From Urechidicola croceus (lineage in GTDB: Bacteria; Bacteroidota; Bacteroidia; Flavobacteriales; Flavobacteriaceae), in NCBI GenBank assembly GCA_905181865.1, contig CAJIZG010000003.1, forward strand, positions 62,001-126,000: a stretch of DNA of 64,000 nt, given 5' to 3'. Numbering within the stretch: position 1 is the stretch's first letter; every line of letters starts with the position of its first letter. Both the position numbers and the translations under genes were made by a program. A model generated the notes under the pieces. That model was given only the letters and a program-made list of their open reading frames with translations. It was not told where the DNA came from and did no database searches. Of the stretch, positions 18,266-28,408 are shown in pieces.

Positions 18266-18547
18266 TTAAGAAATAGGTGGTGGAATATGGATTTTTTTAC
18301 AAAGGTTTTCAATCTTTTTATTTTTCTTAAACTGTATTGTTTTTTCCTCTTTATTAAAAGCAAGATCATAAGTCAAAATTATTTTTGTAATTTCATCATC
18401 GAATTCAATCTTCTCTTCAACTTCCTTTTCAGAACTAGATTCAGAATCCATGACATCAACAATTTCCATAGTGTCAAACTCTAGATTATCTGAAATAATA
18501 CATAATGAATTGAAGCATAAAACAGCAATTAACAATGCATTTAGCAT
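18266..18547 (-). CDS. Small exported protein of unknown function
   Basis: A 93-residue protein from the ATG at 18547; a GTG at 18580 would add 11 residues but nearly touches the upstream gene. Residues 1-15 are hydrophobic (signal peptide or anchor), followed by a strongly acidic stretch rich in Asp, Glu and Ser (residues ~25-55) and a lysine-rich C-terminal part (~65-85). I recognise no family. It lies 36 bases downstream of the VTT-domain gene in the same direction and may be co-transcribed with it. Confidence 0.5.
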   Translation of the reverse strand: MLNALLIAVLCFNSLCIISDNLEFDTMEIVDVMDSESSSEKEVEEKIEFDDEITKIILTYDLAFNKEEKTIQFKKNKKIENLCKKIHIPPPIS

Positions 18548-18583
18548 TTTTATATTCAATATGTTACTGAAAAATATCACGAA

Positions 18584-19204
18584 TTAGATTACATTAAAAA
18601 TCACTATTGCATATAAATAAAAACGTACAAAACGTAATAGACCAAACAATAAATAATTTCTAAATTTATAGTTTATAATTCCTGCCGCAATACTGATAAT
18701 TGAAAAAGGAATAGGTAATAATGCACCTACCACTATTAAGAATCCACCCCATTTACGAATCATCTTTAAATGTTTTTGCATTTTCACTTCCAAATAGGAA
18801 TATACACTCGGCAATTTGGAAATAGATTTCCCCATAAAAAAAGATACAATTCCTCCTGAATACGATAACAATGCTAAAATAGACAAATAAAAAACAGGCG
18901 TTCCCATTTTCCCCGCCCAAGCTATAAATATTTCTGGTGGAACCAAGCCTAGAAGTGATTCAGAAGCAAAAAACACTAAAAATATTTGAAGTGTTGAAAA
19001 CGTTTCTATTACAATATCAAATAGCTTGCTGAAATCAAATAAATATCTATCTACTAAAAGTATCGCCGCTATAAATAGTACAATAGGAATAATAGACTTT
19101 TTTAAACTATTGTTTACAAAAGAATAGAAACCCGTATATCCGTAATACTGATGTAACAGTTTTACCTTAGATTTCTTTATACTCTTTTTTGCTGTGTTGC
19201 TCAT
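18584..19204 (-). CDS. VTT/DedA-like membrane protein
   Basis: A 206-residue integral membrane protein with about five hydrophobic segments (residues ~33-52, 68-85, 98-118, 150-172, 180-205). The central re-entrant part with GLVPPEIFIAWAGKMGTP resembles the F/Y-x-x-x-R and G-rich core of the VTT (SNARE-associated Golgi, DedA) family, and the basic N-terminus faces the cytoplasm. DedA relatives flip undecaprenyl phosphate or phospholipids. It is shorter and more divergent than classic DedA, so the function is only inferred. It starts a two-gene unit with the small exported protein. Confidence 0.7.
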   Translation of the reverse strand: MSNTAKKSIKKSKVKLLHQYYGYTGFYSFVNNSLKKSIIPIVLFIAAILLVDRYLFDFSKLFDIVIETFSTLQIFLVFFASESLLGLVPPEIFIAWAGKMGTPVFYLSILALLSYSGGIVSFFMGKSISKLPSVYSYLEVKMQKHLKMIRKWGGFLIVVGALLPIPFSIISIAAGIINYKFRNYLLFGLLRFVRFYLYAIVIFNVI

Positions 19205-19630
19205 AGTTCATTTTTTCACTTCGTCGTCTTTTCATAAGAAAATATCAAAAGGAGTGCAAATATAATATATATTAAATATTTTTCTCAAAAAAACAACGCC
19301 TGTTTTGGTTAAAAAAATGTTAATAGAATCCTGTTTTTATTGAGTTGATGTATAGAACGTTGTCTTATTCTAACAAGTAAATATGTGTGGGCACATAATC
19401 CTATTTTAGACTTTGTAATGATGCCGATGTACCCGTTTTATCCTTTAGGCGGATTCATAGGCGCGAAAAAAAGTTGGTACGAATTGATTTTAAACATTTT
19501 AAGCCCTTTTAAAAAGGATAATTCGATATTGGTAAAAATACAATATATTTTCAATAATATAAATCAAGTGTATTGCTTATTCTTCGAGTAATTTTGAGGG
19601 ATTATAATACTTATTAGTTAAATATTAATT
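19205..19630. other. 426-base stretch with no convincing gene
   Basis: The first ~140 bases upstream of the VTT-domain gene should hold its promoter. A plus-strand frame of 68 codons (19385-19591) reads with a few protein-like stretches (PMYPFYPLGGFIGAKK) but has no recognised family, no upstream signal and no partner, so it may be the tail of another decayed gene. The rest is AT-rich with no repeat or hairpin of note. Confidence 0.35.
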
Positions 19631-21762
19631 CATAAAAAAAAGTATACGTTTAGAAGTTGCTATAGGTTTAATTTCTATAGACCTTATAGCACAGGTAGTT
19701 GATGTTCCTTTTAAGCAAGCATCATCTGTAAAATACACCTTGTCTGATAAATTGAAAGGTACAGAATTGAAAAAGGTTGTCGTAGACTACAATGAGATTG
19801 TTATGTATTAACCGATAAAGGGTTGTACAGGGATTATAATGAGAATGAAATATCGAAAGATATGTTCTATCGATTGTTAGCAACAAAGAATCCAGTGGAT
19901 ATTTCAGTTCAAGAAGAAACAGGATATTTGTATTACTTGTATGCTGACGAATTCTTAACCAATGCACATGCAGGTACATTTCCTGATGGAAAGTATCGGA
20001 AGATATTGGTGAACAAAGAGGATCAAGTATTGTTAATAGGAGATAAGGAAGTAGCTCTTTATCAACGCACAAAGAAGGTTGAAGATTTAAAATTACCAAA
20101 GGGGGATTTAATAGAAGCGTATGTATTCAACGGTCAACTTTATTATTTAACATCTGAAGCGATTTATACATTAGAAAACGGTGACTGGAATAAACTTCAT
20201 AGTGGCCAAAACTTAACAGCTATTACGTTCATTCAAAATGAAATATTTATTGGAACTTCTGATGGATATTATTCGATCAACTTATTGAATAGTGCTGTAA
20301 TTTCTGAGAAAAACAACAAATTACCAGTTCCGAATATTACCATGATACAACAGGTTGGAAGTCGGCTTTGGTTTGGTTCTGATACTGGAGCATTTTTAAG
20401 AGAATCTAAAAAATTCAGATATTTTGTTGGACGTCGCTGGTGGGATAACAATAATGTAATAGATATTACAAGCGACGCTAAGGGAGATATATACTTTTTA
20501 ACTTCAACAGGTTTAAATAAAGTAAAATATATCAATCAAACACTTGCTCAAAAAACAGCGAAAATTCAAGATGATATTCGTAAATATCATATGCGTTTTG
20601 GATGGGTTAATGAAATTCGATAAAAAACACCTGGCGATATTAAAACAGCACATTCTAAGGATAACGATAATGATGGTTTATGGACAACATTATATTTAGG
20701 AAGTCTAGCTTTTCGTTATGCTGCCAAGGGTGAACAAATTGTAAGACGCTATGTATGGGAATCTTTTGAATCTTTTGAAAGACTACTAACCGTAAATTCT
20801 TTAAAAGGGTTTCCTTTAAGAACTTTTGAAAGAAGAGGGATCTCAGCGTATGAAGATGCTTGGAGACCGTCGAAAAAAGAAGCAGAATGGGATTGGAAAG
20901 TTACTACAAGTAGCCATGAATATATAGGGTACTTATTTATTGCTTCTGTAATAAATGAATTTGTTGCAGAAAATAAAGACGAGAAAGAACGTATAACCAA
21001 TTTCATTGATGCTAGTATGACGCATATCATTGAAAATGATTATTACTTTTTAGATTGTGATAGAAAACCAACAAAATGGGGTAGATGGAACCTTAAATTT
21101 GACTGGTATCCATTACATGTCTCTGATAGAAAGTTAAATAGTGCAGATTTAATTACAGGATTTCAATTGGCGTATGATTTAACAGAAAAAAATATAAGAA
21201 AGAAGCTTTCAAAATGATGGGTGAGCACGGTTATCTTGAAAACATCATGTACCCTATGAGAGAAATGAAGAAAACGCTAGATTACAATCATATGAGAGAT
21301 AATATGGTTGAATGTTGGAATCATTCTGACGATAAAATGTCATTTATTACTTATTGCGTAATGTACAGACATGCCTTTAATGGTGAACTAAAACAAAAAT
21401 TTGTACGGGGTCACCAACTGAACATTGGTAGATGGAACGACCAGAGAAGGATGGATTATGGGAAATGCTAACGTATGGTTTAAATGGAGATATTGATGCA
21501 ACGATGTTCTTCTTAAAAGAGTTTAATATTGACTGAGATAGATATACAATTAAGAATTCTCATAGAAAATATTTAGAGTTTTTGCTTGCGAATTATAGAG
21601 GTCAAACAACAAAGGAACTATTATCCTGGAGAAAGAGAGATACATAGACACATTACGAATCTTTTCTCTTTAGATTAAGGAAGACGTCAATATAGTAGAT
21701 TGGCAGGAGATGAGTATTTATTGCCTTATTACATGACTCGATATTTTAAAATTATAGAATAA
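19631..21762 (+). pseudogene. Large propeller/helical secreted protein, broken
   Basis: The frame begins with a signal-peptide-like stretch after a lost start codon (ATA where ATG is expected, near 19634), breaks by frameshift near 19800, is open 19823-20623 with beta-propeller blades (for example LTAITFIQNEIFIGTSDG, GSRLWFGSDTGAF and GDIYFLTSTGLNKV), then hits a TAA. It continues in another frame with GLWTTLYLGSLAFRYAAKG, SFERLLTVNSLKGFP and an all-helical enzyme-like domain, frameshifts again near 21200, and shows a TGA at 21535 where Trp would be expected. It ends LAGDEYLLPYYMTRYFKIIE. An intact relative would be about 700 residues: a sensor-like propeller fused to an alpha/alpha domain. 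The family name is not known to me; decay is certain. Confidence 0.75.
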
Positions 21763-21775
21763 ATTAACCTTATTT

Positions 21776-21815
21776 AAAGAGTTTCAATTCAATGAATTGA
21801 AACTCTTTTTTTATA
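21776..21815. terminator. Bidirectional terminator between converging genes
   Basis: A near-perfect inverted repeat: 16-base arms at 21776-21791 and 21793-21808, followed by seven T on the plus strand and by a short T/A-rich run on the minus strand. It lies between the plus-strand propeller pseudogene and the minus-strand Gfo/Idh gene and would stop transcription from both. Confidence 0.85.
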
Positions 21816-21835
21816 ATAATTTGTTCAATAGTCTA

Positions 21836-23212
21836 CTATACGTTTTGAGGAACAATATATGGATAACGATATCTTCTTGTCAACATTTGATCTGCTGCTT
21901 CGTTATCAATGAATTTTTCAAATTCACCATTGAAACGCAACGTCTCACCTGTTCTATATGCAATATTTGCGATTAATGGCAATACCGTAGACTTATGACC
22001 TTCTTCGATGTCACAATTTAAGTCAAATCGATTTCCAGATTTCACACCTGTAATAAAGTTAGCAAAGTGACCTGCACTATCAGGAGCCGTTCTAAATGAT
22101 GTGTCTCCTCCAACTGCTGCGCCAGAACTCATTCCAGAACCAGCAAATGGTTCTTTTTCTTTTTCTCTATACGCTTTCCATGTACTTCCGTTAATTTCTA
22201 ACCAACCTTCTGTACCATAGAAAATATTACCAATTTTAATTCCTGCATTCGATTCAGCATTTGTAAATCGTCCACGAGTTTCAAATTCTAATATTTTACC
22301 ATCGTCGTATTCAAATGTAGAAGTTTGCGTATTTGGAGTTTCTTGAGAACATTCTTGATCTGTAACACCAAATTTACCCCCCATAGATTGCACTTTTATA
22401 GGATGTACATTTTTATTCAATCCCCAACGGGCAACATCAAATTGGTGAGGCCCTTGATTTCCTGTATCCCCGTTTCCTGTAGCCCAATGCCAGTGCCAGT
22501 TATAATGTCCTTTTTTCTCATTGTAAGCTCTGTAATTTGCAGGGCCTAGCCACATGTCATAATTTAACGTTGATGGCGGTGCACTATCAGGTGTAATTCC
22601 GAATGAATTACGCGGCTTGAAACAAGTTCCTCTAGCCATAAACACATCTCCTATTCCACCACCATGCAAAAAATCCATTGCTTGCATTACGTTACTTATC
22701 GATCTGTTTTGGAAACCTACTTGTACAACTCTGTTATATTTTCTTGCTGCTTCAACCATTTTTCTTCCTTCCCAAACATTGTGAGAACTTGGTTTTTCAA
22801 CATAGACGTGCTTCCCTGCTTGGCAAGCCCATATTGAAGTTAATGCATGCCAGTGATTTGGTACAGCTGCAACTACAGCATCAATATCCTGATCTTCAAA
22901 AACTCGTCGCATATCCGTTTCAGTGCCCGGCTTATTTCCTTTTTGATTATCTGCTGATACTTTTACTTTCTCTGCAAAAAACTTTGTATCTACATCACAA
23001 ATTGTTTTGATCCGTACGTTTTTATCATACATTCCAGAGAAGTTTTCCAACAATCCTCCTCCTCTACCTCCAATACCAATTGAAGCCAATACCACACGTT
23101 CATTTGCACCTATAATATTTGCATATGACTTTGCTGAAAACAACGATGAACCTACAGCTATACCCGCTGCACTCATCGTACTTTTTTTAATAAAATCTCT
23201 TCTATTTCCCAT
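21836..23212 (-). CDS. Gfo/Idh/MocA-family oxidoreductase, Tat-exported
   Basis: A 458-residue protein with a twin-arginine-type leader (NRRDFIKKSTMSAAG) indicating folded export with bound cofactor. The Rossmann domain has GIGGRGG (residues ~47-53) and the EKPSSHNVWEG catalytic-lysine motif (~144), followed by VVQVGFQNRS. The C-terminal alpha/beta domain carries NYNWHWHWATGN-like His-rich residues and GPHQFDVARWGLN. Exported Gfo/Idh proteins with tightly held NAD(H) are known as glucoside 3-dehydrogenases or as enzymes that act on sugars by internal redox. It is the last gene of the nine-gene operon and is followed by the bidirectional terminator. A 3-keto-sugar role with the DUF1080 protein is inferred. 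Confidence 0.88.
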   Translation of the reverse strand: MGNRRDFIKKSTMSAAGIAVGSSLFSAKSYANIIGANERVVLASIGIGGRGGGLLENFSGMYDKNVRIKTICDVDTKFFAEKVKVSADNQKGNKPGTETDMRRVFEDQDIDAVVAAVPNHWHALTSIWACQAGKHVYVEKPSSHNVWEGRKMVEAARKYNRVVQVGFQNRSISNVMQAMDFLHGGGIGDVFMARGTCFKPRNSFGITPDSAPPSTLNYDMWLGPANYRAYNEKKGHYNWHWHWATGNGDTGNQGPHQFDVARWGLNKNVHPIKVQSMGGKFGVTDQECSQETPNTQTSTFEYDDGKILEFETRGRFTNAESNAGIKIGNIFYGTEGWLEINGSTWKAYREKEKEPFAGSGMSSGAAVGGDTSFRTAPDSAGHFANFITGVKSGNRFDLNCDIEEGHKSTVLPLIANIAYRTGETLRFNGEFEKFIDNEAADQMLTRRYRYPYIVPQNV

Positions 23213-23245
23213 GATTATTATTTATAGATTTAGTGTTACTTAATA

Positions 23246-24343
23246 TTATTGTTTGGAGAATTGTATAAAGTTAGCATCTAAATCAGCCTTACTTAATTCG
23301 CTACTTGCTACAACTATACGGTGTTTAAACGTAACGCTCTCTCCTTTTTTCAATTGCAAGTTTAATTTCTCTTTTCCCTTGCTAAATACTTCTTGTCCCA
23401 AAGGGTTTGCTGCAAATAGTCCATATCCTCTAGAATGCCAATAAGTAGGGTATCCTGGATTTGCAGAGTGATCTAATATGGCTAATGAAATGTTCTCCTC
23501 ACCAATTGACGAACGTAAATTTATCCAATTAGATCTTATTCCCCATGTATCCAAGCCTTCAATACCTTCACTATTAATGTAATTCCCATTTACACCATCA
23601 TTATTCAATACAGGAACACCCGTTGGGATTCCATTTGCATCTGTAAAGATATCTGGTTTATCTGATGGATGCTCCAAAGCTCTTGTTACTCGAATTCCTA
23701 AAACACCCTCTTTATTATCTTTAAAATTAACATCTTCATTTTGTGCAGTTAACGTTGTGATTCTATCAATTGAATATTCACTTCCTCCTCTAAAAATAAA
23801 AGTCGTGTTCTCCTCCAACAGAATCGTTCCATCAGGAGCTTGCCATTCCATCGTTACTTTTAAACTACCTTCACTATCACCACTTTTCACCTCATTAATT
23901 GTTTGATGTTTAATAGTTCCGTAATGCGCCCTTTTCTCTACTTTTATAGAATCTGAATTGTTCCAAAAGTCCAATCCGTTTACATCACCAAAGTTAAACC
24001 AAACCCCAACATGATGCGGATGATCTACGCGCTCTCCTACTGATGGCTCCAATGGAAATTTTCGTGTAATTTTAGTTCCATTTGGTGTAATTAAAGGATA
24101 TAATACTGGCTTTTTAATATTCGTTGGATACACATAAGAAGTAAACAATTTACCATCAATTAATACGTCTACTTTTCTTTGAGCATCTTTTCTAACAAGT
24201 TCAACTTTATTTGATTTCATTTCATTAGAGATCTCTTCTACTTTTGCCTCAGTTGATTTTGGTTTACAGGATGCAAGCGTTATTATTGCCATAACAAGGC
24301 ATACTGGCAGGATAGATAGTTTCAATTTTTGCTGTTTATTCAT
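23246..24343 (-). CDS. DUF6807 (PmoA-family) lipoprotein
   Basis: A 365-residue lipoprotein (lipobox LASC, Cys26). The mature protein matches the DUF6807/'PmoA' family found beside sugar oxidoreductases: an early VLIDGKLFTSYVYP, KPVLYPLITPNGTKITR, a conserved DHPHHVGVWFNFGDVNG segment (residues ~107-123) with clustered His, and a late HSRGYGLFAANPLGQEVF. It is a beta-rich fold with no established reaction; the His cluster could bind metal or sugar. It lies 8 bases downstream of the DUF1080 gene and 33 upstream of Gfo/Idh, so the three products are probably made together. Confidence 0.85.
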   Translation of the reverse strand: MNKQQKLKLSILPVCLVMAIITLASCKPKSTEAKVEEISNEMKSNKVELVRKDAQRKVDVLIDGKLFTSYVYPTNIKKPVLYPLITPNGTKITRKFPLEPSVGERVDHPHHVGVWFNFGDVNGLDFWNNSDSIKVEKRAHYGTIKHQTINEVKSGDSEGSLKVTMEWQAPDGTILLEENTTFIFRGGSEYSIDRITTLTAQNEDVNFKDNKEGVLGIRVTRALEHPSDKPDIFTDANGIPTGVPVLNNDGVNGNYINSEGIEGLDTWGIRSNWINLRSSIGEENISLAILDHSANPGYPTYWHSRGYGLFAANPLGQEVFSKGKEKLNLQLKKGESVTFKHRIVVASSELSKADLDANFIQFSKQ

Positions 24344-24351
24344 TTCTATGA

Positions 24352-24945
24352 TTATTTTAGTTTACCAATTTTTATATTTCTAAAACTTATATGCATATCT
24401 CTCCCTGGATGCAACTGCAAGCCGATAGGTCCATTTTCAATAACGGTGTCAGAATCGTAATTCATCACCTCTTCTCCATTCATCCAGACAGTGTATTCAC
24501 CTCCGTTCGCTTTTATTTTTATCGTATTCCAATCTTTCAACTTCAAAATTTCTTTCATTCTTTCAGCCTCTACAGGATATCCTTTTCCTGGAATATATGG
24601 GGAACCCGTCATATCTCTTTTTAAAGATCCAGATTCACCTATTTGTATTTGTTGCTTTTCAGTTCTTAGAAAAACACCAGAATCAACTCTCCCCTCTCCC
24701 ATTAAAAAGTCCAACTCAACCACAAAATTAGTATATGATTTTTCCGTCCACAGGATTGTTCCTTTCTTAGTAGGATCACTATTTGCTTCTAATATTTTGT
24801 TATTCACTGTCCACCAAAGATTGCCATCAGGAATAACCCAGCCTTTTAAATCTTTACCATTAAAAGCCTTTTTTAATTTAACATTTTGTGAAAAGCCCTG
24901 TAAGCTGAGAAACAGCAACAATACATATGAAATTTTAGAAGTCAT
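24352..24945 (-). CDS. DUF1080 / 3-keto-disaccharide hydrolase-like secreted protein
   Basis: A 197-residue secreted protein (signal peptide 1-19, ending LQGFSQ). One concanavalin-like jelly roll follows with the family landmarks FNGKDLKGWVIPDGNLWWTV, FVVELDFLMGEGRVDSGVFLR, GEYTVWMNGEEVMNYDSD and GPIGLQLHPGRDMHISFRNI near the C-terminus. Pfam renamed this family for 3-keto-disaccharide hydrolases, which cleave glycosides already oxidised at C3. With the neighbouring Gfo/Idh oxidoreductase this gives the core of an oxidise-then-hydrolyse scheme. It is 108 bases downstream of the giant fusion gene. Confidence 0.88.
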   Translation of the reverse strand: MTSKISYVLLLFLSLQGFSQNVKLKKAFNGKDLKGWVIPDGNLWWTVNNKILEANSDPTKKGTILWTEKSYTNFVVELDFLMGEGRVDSGVFLRTEKQQIQIGESGSLKRDMTGSPYIPGKGYPVEAERMKEILKLKDWNTIKIKANGGEYTVWMNGEEVMNYDSDTVIENGPIGLQLHPGRDMHISFRNIKIGKLK

Positions 24946-24998
24946 TAATCCTTGTCTTTTAAATTAGTTAATAGTTTTAAACGCAAAACAAATTATTT

Positions 24999-25010
24999 GT
25001 GTGCGCACAC
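24999..25010. promoter_or_regulatory. 12-bp palindrome GTGTGCGCACAC, possible operator
   Basis: A perfect GC-rich palindrome in the 108-base gap between the fusion gene and the DUF1080 gene, inside AT-rich DNA. LacI-type operators often have a central CG like this one. Palindromes of this length are expected many times by chance in 64 kb, so the case rests only on location and composition. Confidence 0.25.
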
Positions 25011-25053
25011 GCAAAATTACATCAAATAATTGGAACATTCAAAATAGATTGTT

Positions 25054-28000
25054 TTATTTTAAAATCCAGTGTAGACTATTCAATAAAATTTGTTGGTATG
25101 GTGCTAACGAATGTGCTCGATCATCATGACCAAGGGTGTTTCCAACTATATTTGCCTTCGGATGTTTTACTACCCATACTACCGGGAATTCCTCCCCCGA
25201 CTCTAATCCGCGTCCAACTGCCAACACTTCTATATCAGTACCTTTGGGATCTTTCTTCCAACGGTATAATTCATCTATAATTCTAAAGTTCGGTGGGATT
25301 CCCTTCATAATAGGATGATTTGGCCTAATTACTTTCACTTCAAATTCTTGTAATTTCTCATGTGATTCTGAACCACCTCCTACTAAGGTTTTGTTATATA
25401 TGGGCCAATCCTTCCAATTGTACCAGGTACTTGGATGTAAAATTAACATTCCTTTCCCATTATTTGCATGCTTCAAAACGGTCTCTTTAACACTTTCTGT
25501 ATATGGTTTGTTATTTGTTAACAACAACACATCTGCACTTTCAATTTTTTCTCCGAAAGCATCAATATCGCCTGTAAATTCTACAGAATTTTTTCCATTA
25601 TCACTTAAGATCTTACCATCTGCTATTCCGAAATATTTTAAGAAATCATGAGATCCACCTACTCCAACTGATAGTATTTTAGTGGCCTCTTTGTTTATTG
25701 ATGTATAGGTGCCTTTAGCCTCTACAATCAATACGCCTTGCATCATACGCCAATGTCCTGGGAAAGTACAAATAAATGGATAACGACCTGGCTTATCTGG
25801 CGCTTTAAAGTAGAAGGATCCTATACCATTTGGATCAATCATTTCAGTAGCACCAATTACATATCGTGACTTAGGAATGTAACCGGTAGAAGCTGCTTTT
25901 GGGTTTGATAAATATCCATCAACTAACGTACCAAAATCTTCTAGACTTCCCTGATCAATCAACACCAAATTATGAGGCATTTGATCTTTATTTGTCAATT
26001 TAATTTCTACAAACTGTCCGGTAGTAACGTGTAGTTCTTTTTTGTCAAATTCCATTTTTTGACTTACCGTATTTACATGTAATACTGCGTCAGGTTTTAA
26101 TTCACCTGCGACTCCAATTCCAGCATCTACATATTGATTACCACCTCTATTATTACAATGAATTGCGATTGTATTTTTACCCTTTTTGAATAACTTCTCA
26201 GACTCCTTATCTAGTTTAACATATTTATAAATTGAACTAGAACCTCTTACGTCTCTTACTAATTCTCCATTTACAAATACTTTAGCATTATCATCATGAA
26301 TAATTTTTAAAATTGGCTCACTAAGAGGACCTTCTAGTTGTGCGACTCTTCTTAGCCATATATCAGAAGTTTTCCATTTTGTCTTTAATTGGTTCCTTAT
26401 GACATCTCCATTTCCAAAAACACCTGTTCCAATTGACCATTGAGAATCATCAAAATCTTCTGAAGCCCAATTTTTAGTTGGTTTTGTAGTCGTATATCTC
26501 CATTCTAAAATCTCTTCCTCTGCTGATGGAATAATCATTTCTACTGCATTTGGATTTACAATATCAACATTTTGTTTTCTTGCATAAATATTTAAGGCGG
26601 CTACTAACCATTTATCATTTTGATTCTCTTCTATTTTTGAAATTTCTTCAATTGCATTACTTAATTCCAATGTTTCTGGAAATTCACTAGCTCTTAGTAG
26701 TGCCGATAATCTAACGTGTAAATTAGTACTCTTCAACAAATTTGAAGAAACTATTTCATTACTACTCTTAGAAGAACTAGGCAATAAAGAAAGTGCTGCT
26801 TTCTGAACGGCTGGCGAATTACTTTTAAGCCCTTTTAATAAGAGCGCTTCATCCAAACTATTCAATCCATCCAAAGTATATAATGCGTGCATTGCAGCAC
26901 CATTAAACCCTTGACCATTCGTGTTTTTATTAGATACCAGTTCTTTTAATTGCGAAATAAGTTCCTTCTTTCCACCTTCAACAATCAATCTTTGCGCTGT
27001 CGTTCTCCAAAACATATTATCACTTTTTAAAGCCTTGATAAGTTGATTTGAACCAGCATTCGCTAACGAATTGATATTTGACTTTTTACTATTCTTGATA
27101 CGAACTATATAAATTCTACCATGTCCTTTATCTCGTAATGGATTTAAGTGTGCATTTCCTTTGCCTTTATTTGCGTTCCAAATCTGATTATCCATACCAC
27201 GTTTATCTGGATTATGCTGTATTACAGGATTGTACCAGTCTGCTATCCAAACATTTCCGTCAGGTCCTGTTTCTGCAAAAACCGGGGCTGTCCATTCATC
27301 TGTACTTGCAAATAAATTCCCGCCATCTACTTCTTCATAACCAGCACCTTTTTCTTTGATATTCGCTAAATGCACAATGTGTCCGGTTGGCTCGCACACT
27401 AACATTTGTCCCCAATATTTCTGCGGAAAATTTCTAGCCGTATATAAATTCGCCCCTGCCGCGGCTGTATAACCGCCTCTAACATCTACCTGTTGCAAAG
27501 GGTTCTCCGCAACCGCTGTAATATCATAATGACCTTGGATAAAATCTGAATTGATCGCCCAAGAAGGTCGTTTTTTAGTATCATTTAAATAATTATAATG
27601 ACGTAATGGAATTCCTACATAACAGCAGTGGTTGTTATTCGCTGTAGAACCAAAGATTTCAAAATCTTCTCCAATTCCCATTCCCCAAGTATTATTATTA
27701 AATCTTCCAATAGGTTCAATGAAATCGCCTTTTTTTGAAAATCGATAAACGCCCATAGTAAACTTCACATCCTTCTCATTAAATGTATTTTCAAACCCAG
27801 AATATCCTACCGAACCCCAAATCATATTATCAGGACCATAGTGCAAGTTAGATGGACCGGCATGGGTATCAAACGTTCCAAACCCATCAAAAAGAACGGT
27901 ACGCTTATCCATTTTATCATCTCCATTTGTATCTTGTAAAAACACCATTTCTGGAGCCTGTGCAACAATAGCACCTCCCTTAACAATGGTAATTCCTGTA

Positions 28001-28383
28001 GATAAACTTTGCTCGGTGGCGAAGTCAATAAACGTATCCGCTTTTCCATCATTATTAGTATCCTCACAAATGGTGATGCGATCTCCTCCTACATCATTTG
28101 CCAAACCATGAGGATAATCTGTGGATTGCAATACCCATAAACGACCGCGCTCGTCCCAACTAAAAGCAATAGGATTAATAATGTTGGGCTCAGCAGCAAA
28201 CAATACAGTTTCAAATCCGTCTGGCACTTGAATATGTTTTTGCGAATCCTCTGGGCTTAATGGATTTTGAACTTTCGGTTCATTTCCAGCATAAGTCAAT
28301 GTTGGTTTTTGAGCTTTCATTGAAATAGATAGTAATAAAAGACTACATATCAATGCTTTAAAAAAGCAGTTATTATTTCTCAT
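25054..28383 (-). CDS. Giant secreted fusion: PVC-type propeller, HEAT, sandwich, azurin-like, ThuA
   Basis: 1109 residues from the ATG at 28383, chosen because it gives a good signal peptide (MRNNNCFFKALICSLLLL...) and a 25-base gap; a longer frame would overlap the cupin gene. Domain order: sorbosone/PVC-type membrane-bound-dehydrogenase propeller (~50-430; DERGRLWVL, DGKADTF, ETGPDGNVWIADWYN), HEAT repeats (~440-600), a galactose-binding-like sandwich (~625-765), a type-1 copper domain (~785-890) with His804, Cys872, His877 and Met881 in the azurin pattern (C-x4-H-x3-M), and a ThuA domain (~900-1109). No cytochrome c is present; copper seems to replace heme as the electron carrier. It probably oxidises a sugar in the periplasm. 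It is preceded by the cupin gene and followed by DUF1080. Confidence 0.88.
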   Translation of the reverse strand: MRNNNCFFKALICSLLLLSISMKAQKPTLTYAGNEPKVQNPLSPEDSQKHIQVPDGFETVLFAAEPNIINPIAFSWDERGRLWVLQSTDYPHGLANDVGGDRITICEDTNNDGKADTFIDFATEQSLSTGITIVKGGAIVAQAPEMVFLQDTNGDDKMDKRTVLFDGFGTFDTHAGPSNLHYGPDNMIWGSVGYSGFENTFNEKDVKFTMGVYRFSKKGDFIEPIGRFNNNTWGMGIGEDFEIFGSTANNNHCCYVGIPLRHYNYLNDTKKRPSWAINSDFIQGHYDITAVAENPLQQVDVRGGYTAAAGANLYTARNFPQKYWGQMLVCEPTGHIVHLANIKEKGAGYEEVDGGNLFASTDEWTAPVFAETGPDGNVWIADWYNPVIQHNPDKRGMDNQIWNANKGKGNAHLNPLRDKGHGRIYIVRIKNSKKSNINSLANAGSNQLIKALKSDNMFWRTTAQRLIVEGGKKELISQLKELVSNKNTNGQGFNGAAMHALYTLDGLNSLDEALLLKGLKSNSPAVQKAALSLLPSSSKSSNEIVSSNLLKSTNLHVRLSALLRASEFPETLELSNAIEEISKIEENQNDKWLVAALNIYARKQNVDIVNPNAVEMIIPSAEEEILEWRYTTTKPTKNWASEDFDDSQWSIGTGVFGNGDVIRNQLKTKWKTSDIWLRRVAQLEGPLSEPILKIIHDDNAKVFVNGELVRDVRGSSSIYKYVKLDKESEKLFKKGKNTIAIHCNNRGGNQYVDAGIGVAGELKPDAVLHVNTVSQKMEFDKKELHVTTGQFVEIKLTNKDQMPHNLVLIDQGSLEDFGTLVDGYLSNPKAASTGYIPKSRYVIGATEMIDPNGIGSFYFKAPDKPGRYPFICTFPGHWRMMQGVLIVEAKGTYTSINKEATKILSVGVGGSHDFLKYFGIADGKILSDNGKNSVEFTGDIDAFGEKIESADVLLLTNNKPYTESVKETVLKHANNGKGMLILHPSTWYNWKDWPIYNKTLVGGGSESHEKLQEFEVKVIRPNHPIMKGIPPNFRIIDELYRWKKDPKGTDIEVLAVGRGLESGEEFPVVWVVKHPKANIVGNTLGHDDRAHSLAPYQQILLNSLHWILK

Positions 28384-28408
28384 TATGCGAATTATATTAA
28401 GTGTTATT

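Noticed and set aside
19385-19591. A 68-codon plus-strand frame
   Set aside because: Some protein-like texture but no recognised family or partner; left as part of a gene-free stretch.
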